NCBI GenBank assembly: GCA_900095095.1
Contig: FMBT01000360.1
Span: 124,001 to 188,000 of the forward strand
DNA from: Fragilariopsis cylindrus CCMP1102
Taxonomy: Eukaryota; Bacillariophyta; Bacillariophyceae; Bacillariales; Bacillariaceae
DNA length: 64,000 nt
Reading direction: 5' to 3'
A program made the translations under genes and the position numbers. Below, piece by piece: positions 22,001 through 33,265 of the stretch; positions within the stretch are counted from its first letter, which is position 1, and each line of letters opens with the position of its first letter. The notes under the pieces are model-generated. The model saw only the letters and a program-made list of their open reading frames with translations. It searched no databases and was not told where the DNA came from.

Positions 22001-22787
22001 GAGCAGGCCGCTAGATACGGCTTTTCCTACCCAAAGGGCCAGAATTTCCTTCTGCAAGCTGGCGAGCTCTGTGGTTAAAAAGGTTTTTTGTACTACTCAA
22101 TTGAGATCATCTAACTTTGTTGATGAGACGTGTGCTTTGATTCAACCACTTCTTTCTTTGTGCTTAATCAAATGTGATACAGGCCAATCCAATCACGATC
22201 TCTACAAAGCCTCTTTTGCTGCACTGCATTCCATATCGGTTGGCCTATCAAATGTAAGGGAGGAGGGATTGCCGTGTCCAAATATACAACATATGGGAGC
22301 TTCAATCGAAACAAGCTTTCGCGTTCTGAAAATCGCCGATGATTCCACGAAAGAAGTATTACTACAGACACTCTGCGGACTACCAATTTCTCTTACACCG
22401 GATCTTCAACAAGAGACTGCACAGAATTTCATTCTGTTGTCGCTTCATCATTACTTTGATATCGTTTCTAGTAAAAGTGATTGTGCATCCTCTTTACCAA
22501 TAAATGAAGACAAAGATCGGTTAATTCGGTTGGTGTTACAACGTGTTGCGCTCTTGGTAGAAAGATTTGAAACTAAATCATTGTCATCAAACTCAACAGC
22601 GACAAATATTATCAAAAAGTTGTTTGTGCTTCGATGCGATTCTGGAATTTCTCAAGTCGAAGTTCGAGCCTTATGGTCACGATGTCTGCGACTATTGATT
22701 CAAAATACCTCTAGTAGCGACGAGAGTATTGGATTTTTGAAAGATGCTGCACTTAAAGAGCTTTATGAGGATGATGCATTTGACTAG
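16042..22787 (+). CDS. URB1: URB1/Npa1-like pre-60S ribosome assembly factor
   Basis: Two exons, 16042-19041 and 19122-22787. The 80-nt phase-0 intron has GTAAGT at its start and a pyrimidine tract with TTAG at its end. It joins ...PTILL to HPESIAIERK and yields 2221 residues, normal for URB1. ATG 16042 is the first in-frame Met. An acidic Asp-rich insert (about residues 50-85) precedes the body. The body is alpha-helical repeat throughout. RRLLFPLLSDRAISPFLLSS and the following LRRFLLYCTNEAPSLIEELF correspond to the conserved Npa1 core, and LSSLCERTRCYAVSILGLIL to the C-terminal block. URB1 scaffolds early 60S particles in the nucleolus with Npa2, Rsa3 and DEAD-box helicases. Identification rests on pattern and size; other HEAT-repeat nucleolar proteins are less likely. 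Confidence 0.75.
19042..19121 (+). other. URB1 intron (80 nt)
   Basis: GTAAGT donor and TTCCCTTAG acceptor. Retention would end the protein at codon ~1033, and the reading frame resumes correctly after removal. Confidence 0.85.
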
Positions 22788-23731
22788 CCACTCATTTAGA
22801 GTAGTAAATGTGACATTCTCTAACTAAATAATAATATCGGAAATGTGACAAAGTATTTTTTAGATTGTTTTCTATGTATTATATATTTGTCTTGGTCCAT
22901 ATGATATAAGTGTGTATATTCATCAAAGGTATAACTATTCTTTCTTTTACCAGTAGATGAGCTAAGTTAGTAGCATTTGTTATCTTCAGTAATTTTATAG
23001 TTACAAGTTTGAATGAATAAACATAAAACTTAACATACTGATAGTGTGCACCAATACAGAGGTACTGACAGTATAAATTGTCACAAAGATCCAACATCCT
23101 AAACAGGATAATGATTCACTACAATATGATACATCATATTTCTGGCCTTCTGTTTCAATTTGTTGCTGTGACGAATCAGTCAGTATAGATCTATCTATTT
23201 GTCCCTACCCTCCAGGTCATGGTCTTAATGTAAGTGGCCTAGTTAGGTACCATGCATGATTCAACATAGGTCCTTTTCTAAGTGTGGCTCATGACTTTGG
23301 AGCATCTATTGGGTGGGGTTCATCTGCATCCAGTCCCTGCTGCTCCCTACTAGCAGCAGGCACAATTGAAAACAAGTATTAAACGAAATCAACCCAACAA
23401 GGGGAGGGGGATCGATGATTCCTGATAACAAAGGATTTTTTGTTTATCAATAAATTTGAGTCAGTCTCGCGCGTCCGTTATAACTTGCAACGACTTTTTA
23501 GTAGTAAAGTACACTTGCTGCCGTTTTCTATATGCGCGTTTAAAATAAGAAGCCAAAGACAACGACAACGACACAATCAAAATCGGCTTTTTGTAGTAAA
23601 TAATTGAAAATCTTGTCGAGAACTACGTAGAGTGTAGCAGCTGTTAACGAAGATATAGAAAGTAATAACAACAGACATAACTCCACAAAACAGCTACCGA
23701 AATAAAAGAAAATATCCAAAACAAAATCACC
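22788..23731. other. Intergenic, upstream of the Lys-rich CaaX gene
   Basis: About 940 bases with no gene recognised. The last part before 23732 holds the promoter and 5' leader of the next gene. No repeat or RNA gene found. Confidence 0.55.
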
Positions 23732-24553
23732 ATGGATGAAGCACAAGTCAAGGCTGGGCTCTCGACAGAGAGCAACGATTCACAAGATATGATGTCTAAA
23801 AGCAAAGCTCGTTCCCTGCGCAGAAAACGAGCGAGACAGCGGAAGAAGGCCGCTAATGGCGGGCAAAAGGCAAAACAATTCGAATCGGAAGAAAAAGAGA
23901 ACAACTTTCCTGCTTCACGTCAAGACGGTCAAACCCAAATCAAAGGAAACAATTTTTCTGCTCCATCTCAAAATAGCCATGCCCAGAAGAAAGGAATCAC
24001 TCAAAACGGTCAAACCCAAAAGAAAGAAAACAATAATATCTCTGCTTCCTCTCAAAACGGTCAAATCCAAAAGAAGAAGAAAAGGTCAAGAAAGAAGAAG
24101 AACAAATCTAATGTTGAAGTAGATGGCGAGGTAGAAAAAGTTGAAAGTCCCAAAGTAAATTTAGCTGTTAAAGCGGAAGTGGTTGCGACGACAGAGGAAA
24201 ATATATTGCCAGTCAAGAACAAAACCAAATCGAAAATTGTGAACAAGACCGAAAAGGTTGCAAGTTCTGAAAAGATTATTTCGCCAGTCAAGGAGGATAA
24301 AGCCGAATCAAAAATTGAAAAGGCTGCTGCAAGTTCGAAAAATATTAGTTCGCTACCAGTTAATGAAAAGGAGACGAAGTCGAGAATCGCGGAAACAGAG
24401 ACATCAAGTTCCGAAACGATTAGTTCACCAGTAGAGAAAAAGGTTACGCAACCAGTAGAGAAATTTCCGACAACGAGTGTGTATAGCGACGACAACGAAT
24501 CCGAGAAAGGAAAAAAGGAAAACTGCGAATGCTCTGGGTGTGTTATCTCTTGA
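23732..24553 (+). CDS. Lys/Ser-rich disordered protein ending in a CaaX box
   Basis: 273 residues with no recognised domain. The start lies in a CACCATGG context, the best initiation context in the window. Residues ~20-50 are strongly basic (RSLRRKRARQRKKA). Residues ~60-115 hold about four imperfect copies of a (S)QNGQTQKK-type unit. A second basic cluster (KKKKRSRKKKNK) follows, and then repeats of K-(A/T)-E-S-K-I...EK(A/V)ASS(E/K)...IISP(V). The protein ends CECSGC-V-I-S. CVIS is a textbook CaaX sequence expected to be farnesylated. This suggests a membrane-anchored, polybasic, intrinsically disordered protein, much as basic clusters next to CaaX boxes act in small GTPases. Function unknown, and no enzyme motif is seen. 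Confidence 0.7.
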   Translation: MDEAQVKAGLSTESNDSQDMMSKSKARSLRRKRARQRKKAANGGQKAKQFESEEKENNFPASRQDGQTQIKGNNFSAPSQNSHAQKKGITQNGQTQKKENNNISASSQNGQIQKKKKRSRKKKNKSNVEVDGEVEKVESPKVNLAVKAEVVATTEENILPVKNKTKSKIVNKTEKVASSEKIISPVKEDKAESKIEKAAASSKNISSLPVNEKETKSRIAETETSSSETISSPVEKKVTQPVEKFPTTSVYSDDNESEKGKKENCECSGCVIS

Positions 24554-24966
24554 TCACCCCCCCTCCCCCTTTAAAATACATATCACATCTATTTCTTTAA
24601 ATTGTTTATTAATTAACTATTAACAATTTACTGTATGTGTGAGGTGTATTTTAAAACTAAACGTATTTTATGTTCGACACTATTGTGTTTTCTTTCAATT
24701 TAGATCAGACGCAATAACTTTCACTACTGTATTTGTACACTATTTCTATTGAATACTGAAGGATTCATTACACTAGTGGTGTACTCTACCAACACGATTT
24801 AGCTTGGCAATTCCGGGAGCTCAATAAAAAAAAGGGTAATCTAGTATTCTGCCAGCAAGCTTTCAATCTATTGAATATAATAATATAAAAGAATTTAGAA
24901 TAGTGTCAATAAAGATGTTTTTAAAAATAAAGATACAGTATTTAGCAAAATTAAAATACCTAATAT
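24554..24966. other. Convergent 3' intergenic region
   Basis: Between the CaaX gene and plastid EF-G, with a C-rich tract directly after the stop (24556-24570). AT-rich otherwise; nothing else seen. Confidence 0.55.
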
Positions 24967-27595
24967 TTATTCGTCTTCGGCGGCAGAGAATCCCTTCTTG
25001 AGTTCTGGTAAGCGAAAAATAAATTTTAAATTAGAAAAAAAACAAATCAGAGTGAGTAAAAACAATATGGGAGAGTTTCAACAGACAAAAAAGACACAAT
25101 AAATTTATTCCAAATTTATCCTTACCTTCTTCAATGTTAGGTGGAACGAAATCGTAGTTGGCAAGCTTCATGGAGTAGTTGGCACGTCCCTTACTCATGG
25201 ATCGTAGAGTAGAAACATACTGGAACATATTGGCAAGAGGAACTTGTGCACTGATGGACTTAATGTTACCACGTTCACCGAGGTCACCAACCATACCACG
25301 ACGAGCGTTGATATCTCCAAGAATATCTCCCATATATTCTTCAGGAGTTGTTACATCAACTTGCATCAAAGGTTCCATAAGACGTGCTTTCGCCTTTCTC
25401 AAACCTTCACGTGTGGCAGCTCGTCCTGCGATTTCAAAAGCCATGACGGAAGAATCGACGTCGTGGTATGCACCATCCGTAAGAGTGGCCTTCATTCCTA
25501 GAACAGGGAAACCTGCAACAACACCCTGTCCGAGAACGGATTCAATTCCCTTGGCAACACCAGGAATGTATTCCTTTGGTACGGATCCACCCTTGATAGC
25601 AGATACGAATTCGAAGTCCATGGCACCCTCTTCGTCACTGAATTCCTTTGGCTCGAAGACAAGCTTAATACGAGCATATTGTCCGGAACCTCCAGATTGC
25701 TTCTTGTGGGTGTAGTCGATCTCTGCAGTCTGAGTGATTGCCTCACGGTAAGATACTTGAGGGGCGCCGACGTTGGCTTCAACGTTGAATTCACGCTTCA
25801 TACGATCGACAATAATCTCAAGATGAAGTTCTCCCATACCTTCAATGACAGTTTGACCAGTTTCCTCGTCACGAGAAAATCGGAAGGATGGATCTTCGGC
25901 GGCAAGTTTGATAAGTGCCTCAGACATTTTCTGTTGATCTCCCTTTGTCTTGGGTTCCACTGCAACCTTGATAACAGGATCGGGGAAGTCCATTTTTTCG
26001 AGAATAACGAAATTATTCTTGTCACAAAGAGTTTCTCCTGTCGTGGTATCCTTCAAACCGACTAGTGCAATAATGTCTCCAGCAACAGCAGACTTGATTT
26101 CAGTACGGTCATTGGCATGCATTTGCAACATACGTCCAATTCTTTCACTCTTTCCCTTGACAGAGTTGAAAACACTGGTACCAGTTTCCATGACACCAGA
26201 GTAAATACGGGTGAAGGTCAACGAACCAACGAAAGGATCGTTAGCGATCTTGAAGGCCAAAGCAGACATAGGTTCAGCATCAGACGATTTACGCTCAGTC
26301 TTTTCACCATTCTCTTTAGTACCAGCAATGGCAATAACGTCAAGTGGGGAAGGCATGTAATCAACAACAGCATCTAACAAAGGCTGAACACCCTTGTTCT
26401 TGAAAGCAGTTCCAGTCAAGACAGGAACAAATTCAAGATTCAAGGTTCCCTTTCGGATAAGTTTTTTCAATGTTTCTTCATCAGGCATTTCTCCCTCAAG
26501 ATATGCCATGAGGACTTCTTCGTCCTGTTCGACCGCAAGCTCTATAAGCTGTTCGTGATACTCTGCAGCCTTTGCCTTGAGTGCATCGTCGACCAAGGGG
26601 ATGTCATTGCACTCAGCAAGAGGGATGACGTCAAAACTTGCTCCAAGATCCTCTCCTTGCCAGACAATAGCATTCATACCAACAAGATCAATGACACCCA
26701 AGAAATCTCCTTCATTACCAATTGGAAGCTGAAGGATCGCAGGGGTTGCACCAAGTAATTCAATAATGGTGTCAACACAGAAATAAAAGTTAGCTCCTGT
26801 ACGGTCCATTTTGTTCAAAAAGCACATACGAGGGACCTTGTACTTGTCTGCTTGACGCCAGACAGTTTCTGATTGTGGTTCTACACCTGCAACACCGTCA
26901 AATACAGCAACAGCTCCATCCAAAACTCGAAGCGAACGTTCTACCTCAAGAGTGAAATCAACGTGACCAGGTGTGTCAATGATATTAATTCTATAATCTT
27001 TCCATTGACACGTCGTGGCAGCCGATGTAATGGTGATTCCACGCTCTTGTTCTTGTTCCATCCAGTCCATTGTTGCACCTCCCTCATGAACCTCTCCAAT
27101 CTTGTAAGATTTTCCGGTGTAATAAAGAATTCTCTCTGTGGTTGTAGTCTTTCCGGCATCAATATGGGCCATGATACCGATGTTACGGTATAAGTCCAAA
27201 TCAATCTCACGTAAAGGGGAAGAAGATGCCTCCTTCTTGTCAATATCCTGCGCTAGGGTAGACATAGAAAGTGTAGACTACGGAATGGTAGTAACGAAAA
27301 GTAATAATAAAAAGGAGAAATTAGATAAGCTAGGAGGGGGGGGGGGGGAGTATGCTATGGGAATGCAATACAACGTCATGATTCATCTGAAGAAAAACAT
27401 TACGGCAAAGTAGATTCCTTTCCAGAGTCTATTTTACAAAATGTTCTTTCGACGGATACCAAATCAGGAAATCGACAAGCAATCGACAGGAAAACATACC
27501 GTTTTGACACCAGCATTGGAGGAAGGAGTAAAGGCTGCAATTGGAGCAACTGCTGCCAAAAAGGCAACAGCTTTGAATAAACTTGTAAACGCCAT
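24967..27595 (-). CDS. Plastid-targeted elongation factor G (nuclear gene)
   Basis: Exons on the minus strand are 27595-27500, 27277-25126 and 25004-24967; together they give 761 residues in frame. The leader is [20 protein letters not shown] followed by AF-TPSS, a signal peptide with the Ala-Phe plastid motif. The first intron (222 nt) separates most of it from the mature protein, and [12 protein letters not shown] joins across. GTPase motifs are G1 [10 protein letters not shown]3 DTPGH and G4 NKMD; domain IV has [13 protein letters not shown]; the end is [17 protein letters not shown]. Sequence type ([15 protein letters not shown]) is bacterial/cyanobacterial, as in chloroplast EF-G. It catalyses ribosome translocation in the plastid stroma. 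All motifs are intact. The 3' exon is only 38 nt. Confidence 0.95.
27278..27499 (-). other. Plastid EF-G intron 1, between leader and mature protein
   Basis: 222 nt, GTATGT to CGTAG on the minus strand, with an intronic G-run on the plus strand near 27336-27347. Separates the signal/transit exon from the GTPase exon. Confidence 0.85.
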
Positions 27596-28608
27596 CGTAC
27601 TGTAACTACTTTGCTTTTACAGAAAAGAGTTTGTTGGAAAGTGAGAATATAGTGCGTTTCGTGGTGTATTGTTAAAGATGTCGTCGAGTTTACGTCTTAG
27701 CTTGGATACCAATCAACACATGCATAAAATAATAATCTTTGGTGCTGATGTACAGTCAGATGGTGATAGTGCGTGATGTTTCTTGGAAAACGTGAATGAG
27801 GACAGACCGCCAGACGCCACTGACGCATGGAACAAGAGAAAATTTTAAATTAATGAATCAGTTTATCGTACGTGGAATCGAATGGCGACGAACTATGTAC
27901 GGAATTGTAGTATTAGGCTATGATACATACATACCAACAACATAAAGAAAATCACAGCAACACTGTATGTACCAGGCTACAGCAGAACACACAAATATCT
28001 ATTTTGCAAGTGGTACTTTACTGCAAAGTACCAGAGACCAGCATGCATTACATTCACTCTGTTGTACCACTTTAATTCATTGTGTTTATCTGGATAGGAG
28101 ACCCAACCGTACTTGAATTGTTGTCCCTAGTCATTCATTGGATAGAAATAATGCTAGTTAGAATTTTTCCATCAAAAATATCCTTTAGCCGTCTGGAACA
28201 ATATTATTGAAGGCGGTGGAAGTAAAGGAAATGGAAGAACTAACTTCTAAAATGCAAGTAGGAAAGTTTATCAAACAGCGATTATTCAGATATTACTGGC
28301 AAAATTTCAACACGCAATCACTTCAATTAAAGTGGGAAAAAGAATTCGAAAACCATTAATTGAAGAAGCATATATAACAACTCTTTTAGTAAGCTTTAAT
28401 GTTGATTTGAATCCAAATCTCTGTACAGTAGTACGAATGGTATTGAATTACAGAGGATATTTGTTTATTATAATATGTCATATATCCGTCTCCGGATAAC
28501 GAGAGAAAATTATTGGCTGTCGAAAAGAACTATATTAATTTTTCTTTCTTATCTCGATTAATTCATTTTTACCTGGATAATAATACGTATAGATTGAATT
28601 ACCGATTA
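27596..28608. other. Intergenic between EF-G and CK2 beta
   Basis: About 1 kb, AT-rich. It holds the EF-G promoter on the left and the CK2 beta 3' end on the right. No gene, RNA or repeat recognised. Confidence 0.55.
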
Positions 28609-30486
28609 TCATTTTCCTCTACGATTCCTATCTCTAGACCGACGACTCTGTTTAGAAGAATTTTCTATTGTAGATTTTTTGGATGGAGCCTCCTCGTGAT
28701 TTATGTAAAATAAACTGGTCTTATGAACTTTGAATCCATACACTCGAGGAACGTATGTTTGTTGAGGTTTCGTGGGAATCATATCCTGAGCAAATCGTAT
28801 AAATTTATTACAACACCAAGATATCATTCAAAAGCAGCAAAAAAGTTAAGTTAGGTCGTCGGACTTCATTGCTTTAATATTCACAGCAAAATAATATTTA
28901 GATACATAATTAGAAAAACCCGAAGTCGAATCGTATTCTACTGCTACTTACTGGGTGTGTCATAAGGTATAAGTGCGGAAAGGTAGTACCAAAGTAGGCA
29001 CCATCAATGTTCGCTTGTCGCGTACTTTTCGGAAAAAATAGTCCGTGACATCTTGGACAGAATACATTGACTGTATAATTTCTTGGAAGATCCGAAAGTC
29101 CAACTGGAAGCACAGGTTGTCCTTGACAAAATACACGCGGACATCTACCAAATGCTGCTGCTCTATACTTTTCGTACATGGCGTGCATACCTCGATTTGT
29201 AACGATGTACCTGAATACGGTAGGAGAAGGTAATAAGAAGAAAAGAAAATCATTAGATATGATTGGTTACAAAATTGATCTATGATGGAAAAAGAAGGAA
29301 AGAAAAAAATACTCGTGGCAATTGATTCCTAATTTTTTGAATATTTGTTTCTCTTTCTCACTACTTACCGTGCATGGATGAGTCCGTACAGCATTTCCGC
29401 TGCTGATTCGACGATTTCCTGTTGTTCCTCTGTTAACGAATCTTCCATTGGCATTTCAACATCCAACACCATGTCCAATGCATATTCGTAGTATGGAACC
29501 AAACTACTTAGTCCAGTTAGGTTGAAGTCGTCCTGAGAAAAAAGTCATAATTAGATAAACAAAACGCATCGACAGGGGTGAGAGATTAATTCAGTTAGAT
29601 TAAGAAGACAACATGTACTGCCACGGTATAAGTATGAGAGCCATCTTAAAAAAGCATACAACAGTCCATTTTTTCTCTCCAATTATTCATTGGAAAAAGA
29701 AAAACGATTCATTTAATTTCAAATTTAAAGATATACACAATCCACACACGCACGCACCTGAATATAATCTTCATCAACTTCACAAAAGAATTCATTTCCT
29801 CTTAGACTACAAAACCATGTAATCCATGACCCATCTTCGTCTGATGCAGACATTTCTGAACTATCTTCATCCTCGTCTTCTTCCTCTACGTATTCTTCTT
29901 CATCTTCTGCTGCTTGCTGCTGTTGAGGAGCCTCATTAGATAATTTTGTCGTCTTCTTGCCTGTCGCCGCTCGGATAATTCGATCATTATTGTTATCATT
30001 ATTACTGGATGGAGCCAGCGAATTCTGTAGCGTATGTAAGGCATTACTAGCTTCTTGTGCTGCTGCGAATTTACTTGGTGTTGTATTATTCTTATTGTTG
30101 TTACTTCGTTTTCTTCCTGATCCCGATGCCGTCTTTGCAGGAGGTCGACGACTTCCATTCCCACTCCTTCCAACGTCTGCTGCTGCTGCTGGTGGTGGTT
30201 CGACGATAGCCTCTCTGGGTTGAGGTATTTGAACATCTAATGAATCCGACGGACCGATCTCTTCATTAATGTTACTATTACTATTATTGCGGCTGATACT
30301 ACCGGTATTATTGTCATTATTATTGCCACTCGTCAAGACTGTCAAGTTTCCTTCGTTTCCCTCCGTTATGGACAAATGAGCCAGTAAATCACAAGGAAGT
30401 ACGTTAACGTCCTCGGCATTATCTATCGGAGATGATGATACCCTTTCGTCATCTGTTCCAATGTCGTCCTGAACAACTGCTGCCAT
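28609..30486 (-). CDS. CKB: Casein kinase 2 regulatory (beta) subunit with long N-terminal extension
   Basis: Exons on the minus strand are 30486-29758, 29532-29369, 29210-28952 and 28785-28609, giving 442 residues with correct phases. The conserved part starts late in exon 1 ([20 protein letters not shown]). It continues with [20 protein letters not shown], then [20 protein letters not shown], a Zn finger (CPRVFC and CPRC), [20 protein letters not shown], and [14 protein letters not shown]2 beta dimerises through this Zn finger and docks catalytic CK2 alpha. The usual protein is ~215 residues; here ~220 extra residues of Asn/Ser/Gln/Glu-rich sequence with a basic [11 protein letters not shown] segment precede it. 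The C-terminal tail is Arg/Lys/Ser-rich. The gene is divergent from prefoldin 5. Confidence 0.93.
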
Positions 30487-32072
30487 GGCGTTGAGGTCAC
30501 CGTACCGTATAATATTATGATTTATTTTAGAGAAGAATTTAGACTAATTTTCTGTGTCGTTGTCGTTTAGATATCCTCTACTGTACATGCGCAATACTCT
30601 GGAGGCATGGACCAAGGAAACGGGACGGTATAAAATCCTATGCAATACTACTTTGTTTTTTATTTTATAGCATACCGCAACACAAGATAAAATTTGGTGA
30701 GAGCGAATAGTTTGGGTGTGGAGTTTCCAAATGTCGTGACGTAGAACACTGGTAATTTAGCACGCAAGTCAAATATCATAAGTAAAAATTTTAGTAAGTC
30801 TTTTCGAGGTTAGCTAGGCGTACAATGCGACGAGGAAGTCAGTCAAAAAAGTGACTTGTGTGAAATTTTGGCTACAGTACAAGTAGCTTACTTACTGTAT
30901 GTGTAGTTGCTAGCCAGGAGTTGCACAACACCAAAAAGAGTGTAACATATTATTATTATTTACCATGATTTTTTTGTGGTGAAGCAGACTACTAAGTTGC
31001 TACTAAACTACATGTTATGAAATTCTTTTCTTTGTATCACCAATGAAACGAGATACATAGTGATGTATGGGGAATATTCAATCAGGAAAAAAATCCCCGT
31101 GCATACCTGCATCGCTGAGGGGGTGGGGGTGTCTGGGAAGGGACGATAAAACATTCTATGTCAGACACTTCTTGATCCTACAGGAAAATGTTGGTAACAT
31201 CTTGCTGTATTCTGACTGTGTGAAATACAATGTGAAGAATTTGTACCTTGTGAAATAAAAATTATTTCACCAACTAAAATTGTTGTACTAACTACTGCCT
31301 TGATCGGGTTAACAATTACAACATACAATCAAGGAGTAGATAATATAAACCTAGACAAAACAAAGGAAATGAGGAACTTTGTGCAATTTAAGGTGGACCA
31401 AGCAGTAAGGATTTTCCTGCATAGGTGCAAATGACTACATACAGCAGAGTCCAACTAATTTTGATATATCGCTGGAGGTTGGGTGGTGCATAGAGAGTAG
31501 AAGTTTATAACAAATGAATGAATTACAGCTAGAGAAACGGTACATAATCGTCTCCTAATACTAGACTACTGGATAGTGAATTAGTTGGTTTTCTCACTAG
31601 AGCATTAGAAAAGGGAGGAACCCTCACTGCACCGTCAATGCAATGATAAGGAGGCGAGGATGACTGCATCATAATAGGACATGATATGAAATTGCAAGCA
31701 CTTCATTGAATGTGTGTGTTTTTTCTCTTAAATACTATAAAAAGATTGATGTGTTTCTGCCAATGATAGTAGGGTACAACGTATATCAGAAGTAATAATA
31801 TCACTGCACTACATTGTAGTAAAGTACAACAATGTTGCAGTGGGACAGAATTAGCGTTGATATTTTCAATTTGTAGTCAGTATGCGAATGGACGACAAAA
31901 GACTGTGTGTGTACAGTATTTATTTACATCACAATTCGACAAGAATAAACTCGAAAACCACACAAACATAATAAAGTTGAGTAGACAAAATATAATATCT
32001 TCTGTCTCTATTGTATCTGTTCAATAAACAGAAGCAAGAAACAGAAGCAGCAGCAGCCGAAGACGCGGAAAT
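30487..32072. other. Long divergent intergenic region, CK2 beta / prefoldin 5
   Basis: About 1.6 kb, AT-rich. A short open frame at 31067-31258 has no protein-like pattern. No RNA gene or clear repeat recognised. The two ends should contain promoters of CK2 beta (-) and PFDN5 (+). Confidence 0.5.
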
Positions 32073-32956
32073 ATGGCTAGTGATGTAGCAGCCCCCGGCA
32101 CGATTGATTTGGACAAGCTGAGTCTAGATGAACTCAACCAAGCTAAACAGCAAGAAGAAGGCAAACTCCAAGCTCTCACGAATCACTACGCTCAACTTCG
32201 TGCGGCGGCAGCTCGTCTTACGGCATCAACCAATGCAATATCAGAATTATCGCCGTCGTCTGAAGGAAAAGAGGTCATGATACCGTTGACAGAAAGTGTA
32301 TATGTCCCAGGGAAGCTAAGAGAACCAAATAGGTTATTGGTGTGAGTTATTTTAAATTTTTTTTTAAATGTTTTTTTTTTTAGAAACGATAACATCCGTG
32401 CATGCAAGGAAAGGAGAGATAGATAAAAGATTGCTGCCAATCATAAAATGAATCAATCGCGTGCACAGATATTGTGTCAGTATAAAATCACTGACATCTT
32501 TTTTCTCTCCTTTTGTCCTTCCTTATACCATGTTTCAAATATACTTTGATTTGTCTTTGTCATCAGCGAAATCGGCACGGGATTTTATGTTGAGAAAGAA
32601 AGCAGTGAAACAATCGACTTTTTAGAACGTAAACTAAAAATTGTAGATGCCAATTCTGAAAACATTACGAAGGCAGTTCAAGCCACAAGGCAGAATATTG
32701 ACAGGTATGTAATATTGTTGCTGAAAGATATATATATATATATGTATACATACATACATACATAAGAGAGAGAGAGAGAGAAATAAATAAATTTATCGGT
32801 AGATACCGCCTATATCAAACTCACCATTTCATGTTCTGTGTTCTTCTTCCTTCCTGCTATAGTGTTAACATGTCAATGCAAGGGAAAATGACCGAAATAC
32901 GCGCCAGACAAGAGGGGCAAAGGTATCGTGCAGCAGTGGAGGCTAAAGGAAAATAA
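32073..32956 (+). CDS. PFDN5: Prefoldin subunit 5
   Basis: Exons are 32073-32341, 32567-32704 and 32863-32956. The frame runs through both introns and the product is 166 residues. It shows the two-helix, beta-hairpin plan of alpha-class prefoldins: N-terminal coiled coil with LDELNQAKQQEEGKLQALTN, hairpin segment EGKEVMIPLTESVYVPGKL and VEIGTGFYVEKESSETIDF, then the C-terminal helix. 'YVPGKL...IGTGYYVEK' is diagnostic of subunit 5. Prefoldin hands unfolded actin and tubulin to the CCT chaperonin in the cytosol. Intron 2 (32705-32862) holds TA, ACAT and GA microsatellites in a row. Confidence 0.95.
32705..32862 (+). repeat. PFDN5 intron 2 with adjacent TA, ACAT, GA and AAAT microsatellites
   Basis: Compound microsatellite at about 32730-32792 inside a GTATGT...TATAG intron. 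Simple repeat; no function inferred. Confidence 0.8.
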
Positions 32957-33265
32957 TACATTGTATAATAACGATCTAGCAATGTGATCATCCTCAAAAT
33001 AATTCCGGTTCTAATAATACTGCCTCTTTAATTTATATAATGTATGAAATTATTTTACTATAAAGAATTCTGAATAAACAGTATATAATATTATCGTATC
33101 AGATACCTTTTCGTCTATGCGATATGGAAGCTCAGTAGCTTTGATTCAAATAGGATAATAATCAGCACTCACTTTTCCGATAACAACTAGTAGTAGCGGT
33201 GACAGTTATTTCATCTCGGTACATATTGTAACAATTAATTGTAAAGTGGTATGCAATGCATTTAG
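32957..33265. other. Convergent 3' intergenic region
   Basis: AT-rich 3' sequence of PFDN5 and the next minus-strand gene. Nothing further seen. Confidence 0.55.

Noticed and set aside
27336-27347. G run in the EF-G intron as a possible G-quadruplex
   Set aside because: A single uninterrupted run, no four-tract arrangement. Treated as a homopolymer.
31067-31258. Short open frame (+) in the CK2 beta/PFDN5 interval
   Set aside because: 63 codons, no domain, no conserved pattern, in an AT-rich promoter interval.
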